Assembly: GCA_022578965.1 (NCBI GenBank)
Contig: MU400593.1
Location: 124,001 to 188,000, forward strand
Direction of reading: 5' to 3'
DNA from: Xylaria sp. FL1777
Lineage: Eukaryota; Ascomycota; Sordariomycetes; Xylariales; Xylariaceae
Length of the DNA: 64,000 nucleotides
Shown: one piece after another, positions 41,218-52,128 of the stretch
Position numbering within the stretch: the first letter of the stretch is position 1
Layout of the letters: each line of letters opens with the position of its first letter
Made by a program: the position numbers and the translations under genes
The notes under the pieces: generated by a model
Database searches by the model: none
Seen by the model: the letters and a program-made list of their open reading frames with translations, nothing else
Told to the model about the DNA's origin: nothing

Positions 41218-42445
41218 ATGGAGTTACAAGGCCCCGGTCCCCTTGATGACGACAACCACCCTCCTTCGCCGATGCCTGACCTACAGCGAAATCGGTTGCC
41301 TACACTTTTCGAGGTCCTGAGCCGCCGGACTCATCCTCCTGTTGACCTGTTTTCCTTCTACATATATATGCGTGACCAGCAGCGATCAGTCGATTACTTA
41401 GACTTCTGGTAGGTCTGCAAGTAAATATCCAATAAATTTAGCTTAAGACTCATGGTCCCAGGCTCGATGTCGCGCAACATATGTCACTCTGCCGCCACTA
41501 CGTCCGAGAACTACGAAGATCTGTGTTAGTTAGAACCCCAGATCTCGAGAAGGAGGAATCGAGCAGATCCTCGAGGGTCTTAGAAGCAATTGGCGATATG
41601 GGTGCAGGACCCTCTATGGGAACTGAGAAGGAACGAGAGCAAAATGCGCAGATGTCAGCATATCTGCGAGACCAACCTGCACCTAGCGCATTGCACGATT
41701 CACCACAAGGCAGTCAAGAGCGGCGGACGAGAGCCAGTACGCAACCGAGTTCCCAAGGCATCACCTCGGATTCCAACTCTCCAGCGCACGCTGTCGCACG
41801 AGAGGATATCAGAGCATCGGCCGAGAAGATCTTGTACACCTTCCTCCTTCCTGGTGCTGAACGCGAGATCACGCTTCCCGGCTCTATCACCACAGACATC
41901 ACCACAGCAATTGAACAAGACGGACGCGACGACCCTGAAGTATTTGACGTTGCTAAGGATTACGTCTTTCAGGCTATGGAGCGAGACGCATTCCCGGGAT
42001 TCTTGAGAGCTCGTGCTCTCGGTAATCTGATCCCACCTACTATCATTGCACGGTTGATTGTTGGACTCATTGCGATGTTTGGTGGATTCTGGACTGCTTT
42101 CGTCCTCATTTTCCTCAATGCCTCGCGGAACACCCGAAGCTGGGTACATCTCCCCTCCCCTTCTTGTCTTCCAAATCCGCTTGCAACCATGCTGACTATT
42201 TTGAAAAGGAAATTCTGCCGTTCACAATAGGTGTATATTGCCTCTCATCTTACCAATACTCTTTGGATCCTATCATGGCTCTCCTCGGCCTTACCGAATA
42301 CACGCCCTTCGCCTTCGTGCGAATCCGGGAGCCCTATGTAAGGAAATTGCTAGTGAAGCGCTCCATCACCGTACTGGCCGTTACCATCCTGGTCGATGCG
42401 GCCGTCTCAGTACTTTTCATTCTAGTGCCTGGAAAACGGCTCTAA
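41218..42445 (+). CDS. RAX1: RGS-domain membrane protein Rax1
   Basis: I predict three exons, 41218-41408, 41462-42143 and 42209-42445, giving 369 aa. The introns are 53 nt (GTAGGT...CCCAG) and 65 nt (GTACAT...AAAAG with CTGAC branch); both junctions keep phase and restore DFW-LDVAQHM and RSW-EILPFTIGVYC. The N-terminal half is an RGS-like domain (LPTLFEVLSRRTHPPVDLFSFYIYM through AFPGFLRARALGN) split by a Ser/Thr/Gln-rich insertion (about 95-175). It is followed by three membrane segments (about 257-283, 295-319 and 342-366). YCLSSYQYSLDP and FVRIREPYVRKLL are diagnostic of Rax1. In yeast Rax1 marks cell poles for bud-site selection; in moulds it is a membrane RGS protein linked to G-protein signalling and growth. 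Confidence 0.92.
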
Positions 42446-43407
42446 ACGACGAAACAGTCGATCGGTTCACATCATACCCTTGTAACGACGTCACGACTGG
42501 TTCGTCTTGCGTTGTTTTTCTTTCCTATTCTCCTGCACTACCTCGCCACTGTGTATTCTAAGTAACAGAGTTGCTGTCCTCAATTCTTTCTGAAGGGGTT
42601 ATTACTAGTGGTATTGCGCTGAGCACAGTTTTCATTCTCGTCATAGAGTGGCTCTCGGAAGGGATTAGGGTACCCGAGCTTTGGCAGCATAAATAACCTG
42701 GACGAGAAACATTTGTTTCACCTACATGTACAGATTACCTTAATTTGCAAGGAGAAGCTTTCTGAAGTTCCAGTCTCACACTCATGCCATACACTTCATT
42801 CTGTCAATTTCACTACCAAAGTTTTAGACCACATAAAGCTTGATGTTCTTTCGGCCCGCAGATGGGCGAGCCGGGTTGAGTTGCACTCTAGGGAAGGGTA
42901 GGAAAAAGAGGAGACAGGGTCGGCGTTGTAATGTTCACAGAGCGGTTTGAAATTAGAAATTCGGACTCGGTCCCAAAAAAAACCGGGTATGTCCGCATGT
43001 AGTGATTATGCTGAATTTTGCTCTATGTCAAGTATCTGTCTGAGCTGTGAGCGCCCGTCTGGTCGCGTACCTATTCCAGTCTATCATAATTCACGGAGTT
43101 ACTTGCTGCCTGAAGCTGTTTGCTGGCTTTTACCCATAGCGTCAGTGATACCTTTACCAGTTATTCCATACTCCCTCTAAGCCGCCCTTAAGTATCGCGG
43201 CCTAATAGGAACAAGTGATGGAGCCAGCTGTGTACTCTGCATCAGCTAGCACCTCTAAACGCTCTCTCCAAGATTGCCCAGGCCTCTATTGTTGTGTGTA
43301 GATGAATACACAGACAACTTGTCATAGTTTTGACACTATTTTTGTCGCTCATTTTTCCACGAAGAATCATCTCGGTCCTAACCCCCCAAACACTTCTTTA
43401 AGCTTTC
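42446..43407. other. Intergenic between convergent genes
   Basis: This is the 3' region of RAX1 and CSN7. Frames at 42713-42901 and 42947-43180 are short, without features, and rejected. No repeats are seen. Confidence 0.4.
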
Positions 43408-44380
43408 CTATAGCTTCCGGCGATTCGCCCGCTTCTTACCCGGGCCGCCCAGTGCTGCACTACTAGCGCCGCTCCCACCCTCACCGTCATCAGGCTCCTC
43501 TTCATCGACATCCATAGCCTCGTCGTCGTCTGCGTTAGGTTCGAGGCTCCCACTACCTCGCTTGCCGAATCGCTGCCCCTGAATTCTGGCTAATGCCCGG
43601 TTTAGCATGGCTCCGTGACGCTGTGTATGGACGCCCGACTCGGAATTCTTCTCCTCCTCGACTAGTCTTGCCGTCTGCTCTGCCCACGCCTTCTTATCGC
43701 TGTGGCGCTTTGCAGCAGCTGCCTTGATGCTCGCGATCTGCGACTCAAGGTCCTCCAACGTCGAGGTGCAACGTCCCGACCACTCACGCAGAGAGTTCAG
43801 CATCGAGGGGATCGAGCCTGGGGCCAGATCCCGCAGGGGTGAGACGGAGGAGATGCGTACGTAGCCGTCGCGCGGATCGAGCTGTGCATCTATCAGTCCT
43901 GCGTAGATGGCGCTGATGACGAGGTTCTCGACGGCTCGAGCGTCATCAAGAGAGAGACTTCGCTGTAGCGCCGCATAGCTTAGATTATGCGGATCCTTGG
44001 CGAGTGAGAGTAGCGACAGTTGTCGTAACTTCAGGGTCTGGGCATCGTTGAGGGGCGGGAGATTTGTTGTTGATATGTAGTTAGCATATGTGCCATACGA
44101 GAAGATCTCGAGGAGCTTTAGGTGGGGCGCGTGGTCTGGCGATTTTGCCAGGGCTTGTATCTGCGGCGTTTGGAGGAGCTCGGCGAATACGTATGTGTGG
44201 GAGTTGGACGTCGCTTGGGTTACGAGATCAGCCGCTGCCCGCGGTGCAGTTGCCGACTTGCTCAGAGCGAGGAAAGGCTTCAGTAGACATGAGGTTAGTC
44301 TCGTGGTGCAAGGTAAGTCAAAGGAGTAAACATATTTCAAGGCTCACCTCCAAGGCGTTGAGGGCCTTAGTTTGTTCCAT
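43408..44380 (-). CDS. COP9 signalosome subunit 7
   Basis: I predict two exons on the minus strand, 44380-44348 and 44277-43408, giving 300 aa. The 70-nt intron (GTGAGC, ACTAAC branch, TGAAG) joins MEQTKALNALE to PFLALSKSATAPRAAADLV, the conserved CSN7 start. The PCI domain spans about residues 15-170 (YVFAELLQTPQIQAL, LLEIFSYGTYANY, LKLRQLSLLSLAK, LSYAALQRSLSL, RAVENLVISAIYAGLIDAQLDP). A coiled-coil helix follows (ESQIASIKAAAAKRHSDKK). The tail is acidic, then Gly-rich, and ends in a basic KKRANRRKL. The COP9 signalosome removes Nedd8 from cullins and in moulds controls development and light responses. The gene is divergent from the copper ATPase across 1.9 kb. Confidence 0.95.
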
Positions 44381-46278
44381 GGTGCTTCACGGATGTATGT
44401 GTACTCCTGTCCGTGTGTAGGCCAGTCCGGGCTCGCATCAGCCTCTCCGGGGTCTATGTCACGAGGCTAGTGTGGCTGCTAAGCTTTGGATCGACAGCCT
44501 CGCCTCGCAAGATTCAATCCCAGGGGAGGGAAACGGCGTCTATGATGTGACTGGGACTGGTATGGGTTGTCTATGCCCAGCCAAGGATGTCAGTGCGAGG
44601 GTGGCACTTCAAACACTTGTGAGACTAGATAGTTCAAGTACCTAAGTATTTCGTTTTATGGTCTGGCTAGGTATAAACAGTGCTAAAACTTGGAAAACGC
44701 GGTCGGACAAATGGGGTGCTCAGAAGGATGTGGTTCTGGAGTGAAGGTGAAGCAACCCGAAGTGGGCTGTAGTTGGCAAGGGCGTTAGCAACTTTGTCCT
44801 TGGTATCACACTTGTTTGAGCTCTGGGTCAGAATCTGGGTCTACCCAGCTAGACCGTAACGCGGGGTTATACTAGGTACAGTGGGACTCTAGGGTGTACC
44901 TACCAGGAACGTTTGCCCCTTTAGGTAAGTAGACACGTATTTCGAGTGCGATCTTGCTTACTTAAATAGGTATTACTATAAATACTGGTAAAACAAACTT
45001 GGTAACACAGAATACTACCTAAGTACAAACGGTGATTACAGGTTACGTACTTGTCAGCTTACAGTAGGTATTTCGACGAAAGCGATACGAATCATGCCAG
45101 CAAGTATCTACCGCGTTTTGATTACAAACTCGTGCAACATCGAAAGCTTCAGTTTGAACCCACTTACATAAATAAGTACGCTAGGAGATGCTGTTAGAAA
45201 GGCAGGGATGCTGAGAGCAAGCAATGCCGAAAGGACAATCTAGCAAATAGCCTATCCATACCTGCACAATCCTAGCCATACCATTTTTTATCCACTCTTT
45301 TTCATCCGACGTAATTATCCACGAAACCAACTCCCTTTGCTTGTTCAAGCCAATCCATTCAGGAAGTTCACCAAGAGCTTGCCGTCAGTGCTGACGAGGA
45401 GATACGTCCCCCTTAACGGCCACGAGACTGATGATATCAAAACACCGGCAGGAGCACAACGTGTCCCCTCGGACAATACAAGATATAAGTTACTGCTTTT
45501 GGAAATATTGGATGTGGTACGTAAGGCTGTCTTCGGGCTAGAACTTCTCTGGTGCTATGGCCGGTGGAGGTAGCATGGCTGGACTCGTTTCCAACCTGGC
45601 CTTATCTCCTGGAAGAGGGGGTTGTCGTTTTAATCCGATTCGCTTCGCGAGATTCGGGGGGTTTGCGTAAGAACACCATGGTGCGTCCATGTAGGTCTAC
45701 TGCGTCCTGCGTATGTAAGATGTACGCTGTATACCAGATACTTACACTGTCATATCTCGACGCAGTATGGCTTTGTACCCTTGTACTTGCCGCGATTACA
45801 AACCAATGGAAGAGAAAAGACGGGGATTACTTACCCGCATGCGCAGGAGCCACCTGACCCAAGTTGGACTGGAAGTCCCGCCGGCCAAGCCTGCCAAACC
45901 CGCTAGAACCGAGAAGGGCCCCTGTGTGTATATGATCATCCGATTCAGTCGTTTTCCCCAAACGCTTATTTTCCACTTGTTAATCAACACCCTCACCCTG
46001 CACTCGCGCAAGAGCTGGCGGAATTCCTCCTCGGCACCCTTGCTGGCTCTTCGTCACTAATTTGGCCCATACGTAGTGAGCTACATATTTCAACGCCCAT
46101 CCTTTACTTTTATAGCTGTTGTGTTATCCAGCACTCTGAATCCATCATGCAGTTGATTCGGTAACTGTATCCGCCAAATCCGTACATAGACCCTAAAACG
46201 TATAAAAGTCTTTTCGCGTCGTTCCCGTCGACCCCGTCGACCCCGTCGACCTCTCTTCTCCTTCCGGCGCATTTCGCC
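44381..46278. other. Long intergenic region with ACCTA motifs
   Basis: These 1.9 kb lie between the divergent CSN7 and copper ATPase genes. The stretch 44635-45070 has many ACCTA/TAGGT units. Frames at 45337-45573, 45552-45857 and 45767-46060 are mutually overlapping, featureless and rejected. A GTCGACCCC triple repeat is seen near 46228-46250, just before the ATPase ATG. Confidence 0.45.
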
Positions 46279-49200
46279 ATGGCTCCAACATACATAAAGG
46301 TCCCTCAGAGGGAGCCTTTGCGCTCTTCTCTTGACCCTTCGCCTCCTAGATGGGCTACCACAACTCTGCGAGTCGGGGGTATGACGTACGGCTCCCGGAA
46401 GCACATGAATTGAGTCTCCTTGCCTTGTGGATCTTGTGAAACTAACGGTTTGCAGCTGCGGCTCATGTACTTCATCCGTTGAAGCAGGCTTCAAGGGAGT
46501 TGAAGGAGTCGGCAGCGTGTCTGTGAGCTTGGTTATGGAGCGCGCCGTAGTTATGCACGATCCCCAACGAATACCCACCGAGCAAATTAAAGACATCATT
46601 GAAGACCGCGGTTTCGAGGCCGAGGTACTTTCCACAGATATACCCTCGCCAATGGTGACGCCGAAGCACCCCCCTACATACCATGAAGAGGACACCAGCT
46701 CTACCACCACCGTCACTACCATTGCCGTCGAAGGTATGACTTGTGGAGCATGTACATCCGCTGTAGAAGGAGGATTCGCAGATGTTAGCGGGGTTAAGCA
46801 CTTCAGCATATCGTTATTGTCCGAACGAGCGGTTATAGAACATGATGCTACGCTCTTGTCCACTAATAAAATCATTGAGATAATCGAGGATCGGGGTTTT
46901 GGCGCAACGTTAGTCGATAGTGAGGAGACGAAGCATAAGAAAGATATCACATCCGAGCATGATGATACGAACCCTTCTTTTGCTACAACTACGGTTGCTA
47001 TTGAGGGAATGACTTGTGGTGCTTGCACATCGGCCGTGGAGGGCGGGTTTACTGGCCTAGACGGTATTCTACGATTCAACATCAGCTTATTAGCTGAAAG
47101 GGCCGTTATAACACACGACCCAACAAAGGTGTCATCAGAGAAGATCGTCGAGATTATTGAGGATAGAGGTTTCGATGCCAAGATACTCTCAACCGTATTT
47201 GAAAGCTCTGACCAAAACACGTCGTCCTCGGCCCAGTTCAAAATTTACGGAAATCCGGATGCTGCCGCTGCCAAGGGCATCGAAGAAGCTCTTCTAGCTC
47301 TCCCTGGTGTTAGCTCGGCTAAGCTTAGTCTCGCTACTTCACGACTCGCCGTATCTCATCAACCTGGCGTCACTGGCCTCCGTAGAATTGTCGAAGTCGT
47401 TGAAAGCTTAGGCTTTAACGCATTGGTTGCCGACAACGAAGACAACAATGCTCAGTTAGAGTCCCTAGCGAAGACAAGGGAGATCCAAGAGTGGCGGAGA
47501 GCATTCCAAATCTCTCTGGCATTTGCACTTCCAGTCTTTTTTATTGGCATGATTTTTCCCATGCTCATCCCTGTTCTAGATTTTGGCGGCCTGGAACTTT
47601 TCCCCGGCCTATTCCTTGGCGATATCATTTGTTTGGTTTTGACGATACCTGTTCAATTTGGCGTAGGAAAGCGTTTTTACACATCGGCATATAAATCCAT
47701 CAAGCACGGATCTCCGACTATGGACGTTTTGGTCGTTCTAGGTACATCCGCTGCATTCTTTTTCAGTATATTCGCTATGGTCGTCTCATTTTTGTTCCCG
47801 CCACATTCTCGACCAGGCACCATTTTCGATACTAGCACAATGTTGATAACGTTCATCACACTCGGACGATTCTTAGAAAACCGAGCGAAGGGGCAGACAT
47901 CAACAGCTCTCTCTCGACTCATGTCCCTAGCACCGTCCATGGCTACCATCTATGCGGATCCCATTGCAGCAGCAAAGGCTGCTGAAGTCTGGGATTCCCA
48001 GCCTGCTTCAGGAGATGCGAAAGAGGCCGCGCATGAAGGCAGTGCGTCAGAGGAGAAAGTCATCCCTACTGAACTCATATCAGTTGGTGATATTGTCATT
48101 ATTCGCCCCGGAGATAAGATTCCCGCTGATGGAACCATTGTTCAAGGCGAAACGTATGTTGACGAAAGCATGGTCACTGGCGAGGCTATACCAGTTCAGA
48201 AGAAGAAAGGAAGCAATGTTATTGGCGGTACAGTTAATGGCCATGGGCGAGTTGATTTCCGAGTCACGAGAGCTGGCCGAGATACACAGCTAAGCCAAAT
48301 TGTCAAGTTGGTGCAGGATGCGCAAACAACTCGAGCACCGATTCAGCGGCTTGCCGATACTTTGGCTGGCATCTTCGTACCCACAATTCTTATTCTTGGC
48401 TTTTTAACTTTCACCGTTTGGATGATCCTCAGCCACGTTCTTAAGGACCCGCCGAAGATATTCCTCGAGGAGAAGAGCGGTGGTAAGCTCATGGTCTGTG
48501 TCAAGCTGTGCATCTCTGTGATCGTGTTTGCTTGCCCTTGTGCTTTAGGCTTGGCCACACCAACGGCGGTTATGGTTGGCACCGGAGTCGGCGCAGAAAA
48601 CGGAATACTCGTCAAAGGTGGAGCGGCTCTAGAGACCAGTACCAAAATCACACAGGTTGTCCTCGATAAGACAGGAACTATCACATACGGAAAAATGAGT
48701 GTGGCGGTTGCGAAACTACCATCACTTTGGCAAGGTAACGACTGGCGTCGACGGCTATGGTGGACTGTTGTGGGACTAGCCGAAACTGGCAGCGAGCATC
48801 CAATTGGTAAAGCCATTCTTGGTGCCGCCCGTTTGGAGCTCGGTCTTGATCATGAAGGTACCATCGAAGGTAGCATTGGTGACTTCAAAGCTATCGTTGG
48901 ACGAGGTGTCAGTGCCACTGTAGAGCCGGCAACAAGCGCCGAGCGCAAACGTTATCACATCTTAATTGGAAGCGTCCGCTTTCTTCGTGAGAGCAGCGTT
49001 GATGTGCCGGAAACCGCCGTGGAGGATTCCGAGGAAATCAACGTGAAGGCGAATGCTTCTAACAAGTCTTCGTCATCTGCTGGAACCACAAATATCTTTA
49101 TCGCTATTGATGGCACATATGCTGGTCACCTTTGTTTAGCGGATACCATCAAAGATGGAGCAGCCGTAGCAATCGCTGCTCTGCATCGTATGGGAATCAA

Positions 49201-49882
49201 AACAGCCATCGTCACTGGTGATCAGCGGTCGACGGCTCTGGCTGTGGCCTCGCAAGTCGGCATTGCAGCTGACGACGTCTTTGCTGGCGTATCCCCCGAT
49301 CAAAAGCAGGAAATCATTCTTCAGCTGAAGGAGAAGGGTGAATGTGTTGCTATGGTTGGTGATGGTATCAATGATTCACCTGCATTAGCTACGGCTGATG
49401 TTGGCATTGCTCTGGCGAGCGGAACCGATGTCGCAATGGAAGCTGCTGATGTGGTCCTAATGCGCCCCAATCAATTAATGGACGTCCCCGCAGCGTTGTG
49501 CCTAGCACGAACTATCTTCACTCGTATCAAGCTCAATCTCGCTTGGGCTTGTGTTTATAACATTATAGGACTGCCTTTTGCCATGGGTCTTTTCCTACCT
49601 CTTGGTTTCCATCTACACCCAATGGCTGCTGGTGCGGCCATGGCTACTAGCAGTGTCAGTGTTGTTGTCAGCTCTCTGCTTCTTAAATTCTGGAAGCGAC
49701 CTCGCTGGATGGACGATGCTCTTTTGGCGGAAAAGGGCGGGCTCAAGAAGCGTGGACGTGGCTGGGGTTTCGACAGGGTTGTTACTCGAGTACAGGACCT
49801 TGTTGGCTCTCTAGCAGGCAAGAATACGCAAAGGGGAGAAGGCTACGTCCCTTTGGCTACTTTAGATCATGTGGACGCATGA
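46279..49882 (+). CDS. CCC2: Copper-transporting P1B-type ATPase (Ccc2/ATP7 type)
   Basis: I predict two exons, 46279-46385 and 46456-49882, giving 1177 aa. The 70-nt intron (GTACGG, CTAAC branch, TGCAG) splits the first metal site and restores GGMTCGSC. Three N-terminal HMA domains each carry GMTCGxC (Cys37/40, Cys132/135 and Cys223/226); a fourth HMA-like domain (about residues 275-340) lacks both cysteines. Hallmarks of the pump follow: TGEA (610-613), CPC in the membrane (729-731), DKTGT with the phosphorylated Asp773, SEHP (815-818) and GDGIND (1004-1009). Eight membrane segments are expected. Such pumps load copper into the Golgi for enzymes like laccases, tyrosinases and the iron-uptake oxidase. 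The first ATG at 46279 lies directly upstream of the motif. Confidence 0.96.
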
Positions 49883-50471
49883 GATGTAATTTGGACATAG
49901 TACGCATCACGAATCACGCGGTCTTGGTATTGTTCTATGCTGGCTTCAGCTCTACATTGTACATAATCCCCTCTTGTATATACAACCCATACCTTAAATA
50001 CCTATTACAAGCTCATATGTAACCCACAGCACTGATTGAATACCCAGGTGTCCATGTCTTAGGTATTCGTTCTTACCACTCGAGTGAGACATGACGATAC
50101 GAAATACGACGTGGATTTGACTCAGTGACGTTAAATGGAATTCCATCCTCATTGCGCGTTACCACTTAAGGGCCAACAACGTTCGCGACTCATAACATAA
50201 TTATTTAAAGAGAGCAGAGCCCAAAGTTCATCCCATATTCCCATTTCCCTGGCAAAGTTGCACAACTCTATTGACCTCACTCACACGCACCCGCCCATCA
50301 AGCAGCTAACCCAGCAGCTGATCCAGCTAATATTGCCAAGCCCCATCCCTCACTAGTACGAATATTCTTGGGGTTCTATTCTTTGGGGGACTAGAGAATC
50401 TAATTACTCATTCACCATCATCATCATCATTACCACCAAACTTTGGGGTTTGAATCACCAAAGCCGGTACT
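49883..50471. other. Intergenic
   Basis: This is the 3' region of the copper ATPase and the promoter of the unknown gene at 50472. Poly-CAT triplets (50412-50432) lie in the leader. No other feature is seen. Confidence 0.4.
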
Positions 50472-51374
50472 ATGGGCCTATACAATTCCCTCGCGATACC
50501 GCGCTTCCCAATAACCTCTATACCCTGGAGCGCAACCAGCAAGAAAAGCAGTCTCGCCGCAGTCTTGCTGACTGTCGCGCTCCTCCCCGCCGTATACTCG
50601 GCGTATATCCTGCGGCTGAATACGCGCCGCACTACGGCCGCGGCGAGCATCTCGCCGCCCGACCCGCTAGTTAGTGCGTCATTGGGAAAGGATGACGAGG
50701 CTGCGCTAGATCGTATCCCGCCCGATGTCCGCGCGGCGCTGGATCAGCACGTCGTTGCGAGGGAGCGAGTTCTCTCGGAGGCTGTGCCGCTGCGTAGCAT
50801 CCTTCCGGGCTTACGGGAGCAACTAGAGGAGGAGGAGTATGAGTATGAGAAGGGAATGGATGGTAGGGGTGGTAGGAGAGGACTCCTGGAAACGTATCTT
50901 GCTGCTACTATGCGCACGTTCACCTGGACGCCGCAGGCCCTCGCCATGAAAGTCATGGTCTCGCGCCTCCCGGATGGCGCGGCGCTCGCGGAGACGTTCT
51001 CGGCGGCGTATCTTGATGTTTGTCGCTTCGAGGCTGGGGATCGTGTTTGTGGGGTCTATGTTGTTCGGGAACGCGTTCGTAGTGGGAGGGGAGGGGAGAG
51101 GGTGTTTCTTGATCTGAGCGCGCCGGAGGGGTGGACGGGACCTGTTGTTCACGGGGTTTTGGATTGCGGGTTCGTGCTTGGGCAGGAAAGGGGCGAGGGT
51201 GTTGTCAGGTTCGTCAATGAGACTTTGCTGTGGAGGGGGAAGGAGGAGAAGCCTACGTTGTTTGAGGGCGCGGTTTCGAGGTGGTTGCATACCGCTATGG
51301 TCCGGTGGATGATGGTCAGGGGTGTTGAGGCTGTCACCGGGAGTGAGGGTAGGACGAAGGTTGAAGTGACTTGA
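50472..51374 (+). CDS. Unknown protein with one N-terminal membrane segment
   Basis: This intronless 300-aa frame starts at ATG with good context. I do not recognise a family. Residues 27-48 form a hydrophobic segment (SLAAVLLTVALLPAVYSAYILRL) preceded by basic residues, suggesting a type II or signal-anchored membrane protein. After a linker, a coiled-coil-like acidic stretch (LREQLEEEEYEYEKG) and a compact-looking domain follow. The domain contains MRTFTWTPQALAMKVMVSRLP, FSAAYLDVCRFEAGDRVCGVYVVRERV, RVFLDLSAPEGWTGPVVHGVLDCGF and VRFVNETLLWR. The strong GC and arginine bias across 50.6-51.3 kb supports real coding sequence. Confidence 0.75.
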   Translation: MGLYNSLAIPRFPITSIPWSATSKKSSLAAVLLTVALLPAVYSAYILRLNTRRTTAAASISPPDPLVSASLGKDDEAALDRIPPDVRAALDQHVVARERVLSEAVPLRSILPGLREQLEEEEYEYEKGMDGRGGRRGLLETYLAATMRTFTWTPQALAMKVMVSRLPDGAALAETFSAAYLDVCRFEAGDRVCGVYVVRERVRSGRGGERVFLDLSAPEGWTGPVVHGVLDCGFVLGQERGEGVVRFVNETLLWRGKEEKPTLFEGAVSRWLHTAMVRWMMVRGVEAVTGSEGRTKVEVT

Positions 51375-52128
51375 GAGAACTTGATAATGCTTGGAAGGAG
51401 GGGTTTTCTTTATTTTTTTTAGTTCTTTTTATGATTGATACCCATTTGTAGATGGCGAGTGTAGTCTGAGGATTATTGTCGGATTATGTAGCACACCCTC
51501 CTCAATGTATTATTAACATCAGCTTGAATACCTATTAACTCGTCCCAAGGTGGTGGAGCCTCGGAGAATTGGTTGTAAATTCGCAACTTAGGATAGTACG
51601 AAATAATAACCTAGGGATATGACTACAAGAGTCCCTAGATTCTAGCAAAGTTGAGCGGCGAAAACTTATACACCGTTTGTTGTAGATGAGCGTGCGATTT
51701 ATTCACTAAGCCCTCTGAAATTGGTTTTACGAACATCATAGTTAGTTTCAGTAATAGTCTAAGCGTTTTCAAGAAATCATGTTAATCCCCATTTCCCTTA
51801 TTATTCAGTGTTACACCTACAAGTTATATAGACGGCCAAATGCATAAACTTAAGAAAAGGTGTGGTAGAACTTCACAACTCGTAGTCAATCTTGTATATA
51901 CATTTAAATGTAGCATATTATCTACGTGCTTACTGTAACTCAGTACTCTCGGACTCTGCTATACGAGTAACACTCTAAGGCAAGGTACACAGATTAGATT
52001 ACCTTGACTTGTGAGACCAACTGAGATAAATGCTCTATTGTTCAGAGTCTCCATCTCGTCATAAACAGCACTTGAAGATTGCACTTAGAAGTATTAGGTA
52101 AGATTACACTCACATAAGACATCAGATT
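51375..52128. other. Intergenic between convergent genes
   Basis: This is AT-richer 3' sequence between the unknown membrane protein and the DNAJC11-like gene, with a poly-T run at 51410-51420. No gene or repeat is supported. Confidence 0.4.

Noticed and set aside
46090..47241. 383-codon minus-strand frame opposite the copper ATPase N-terminus
   Set aside because: It is antisense to three conserved GMTCGxC domains and has no domain of its own.
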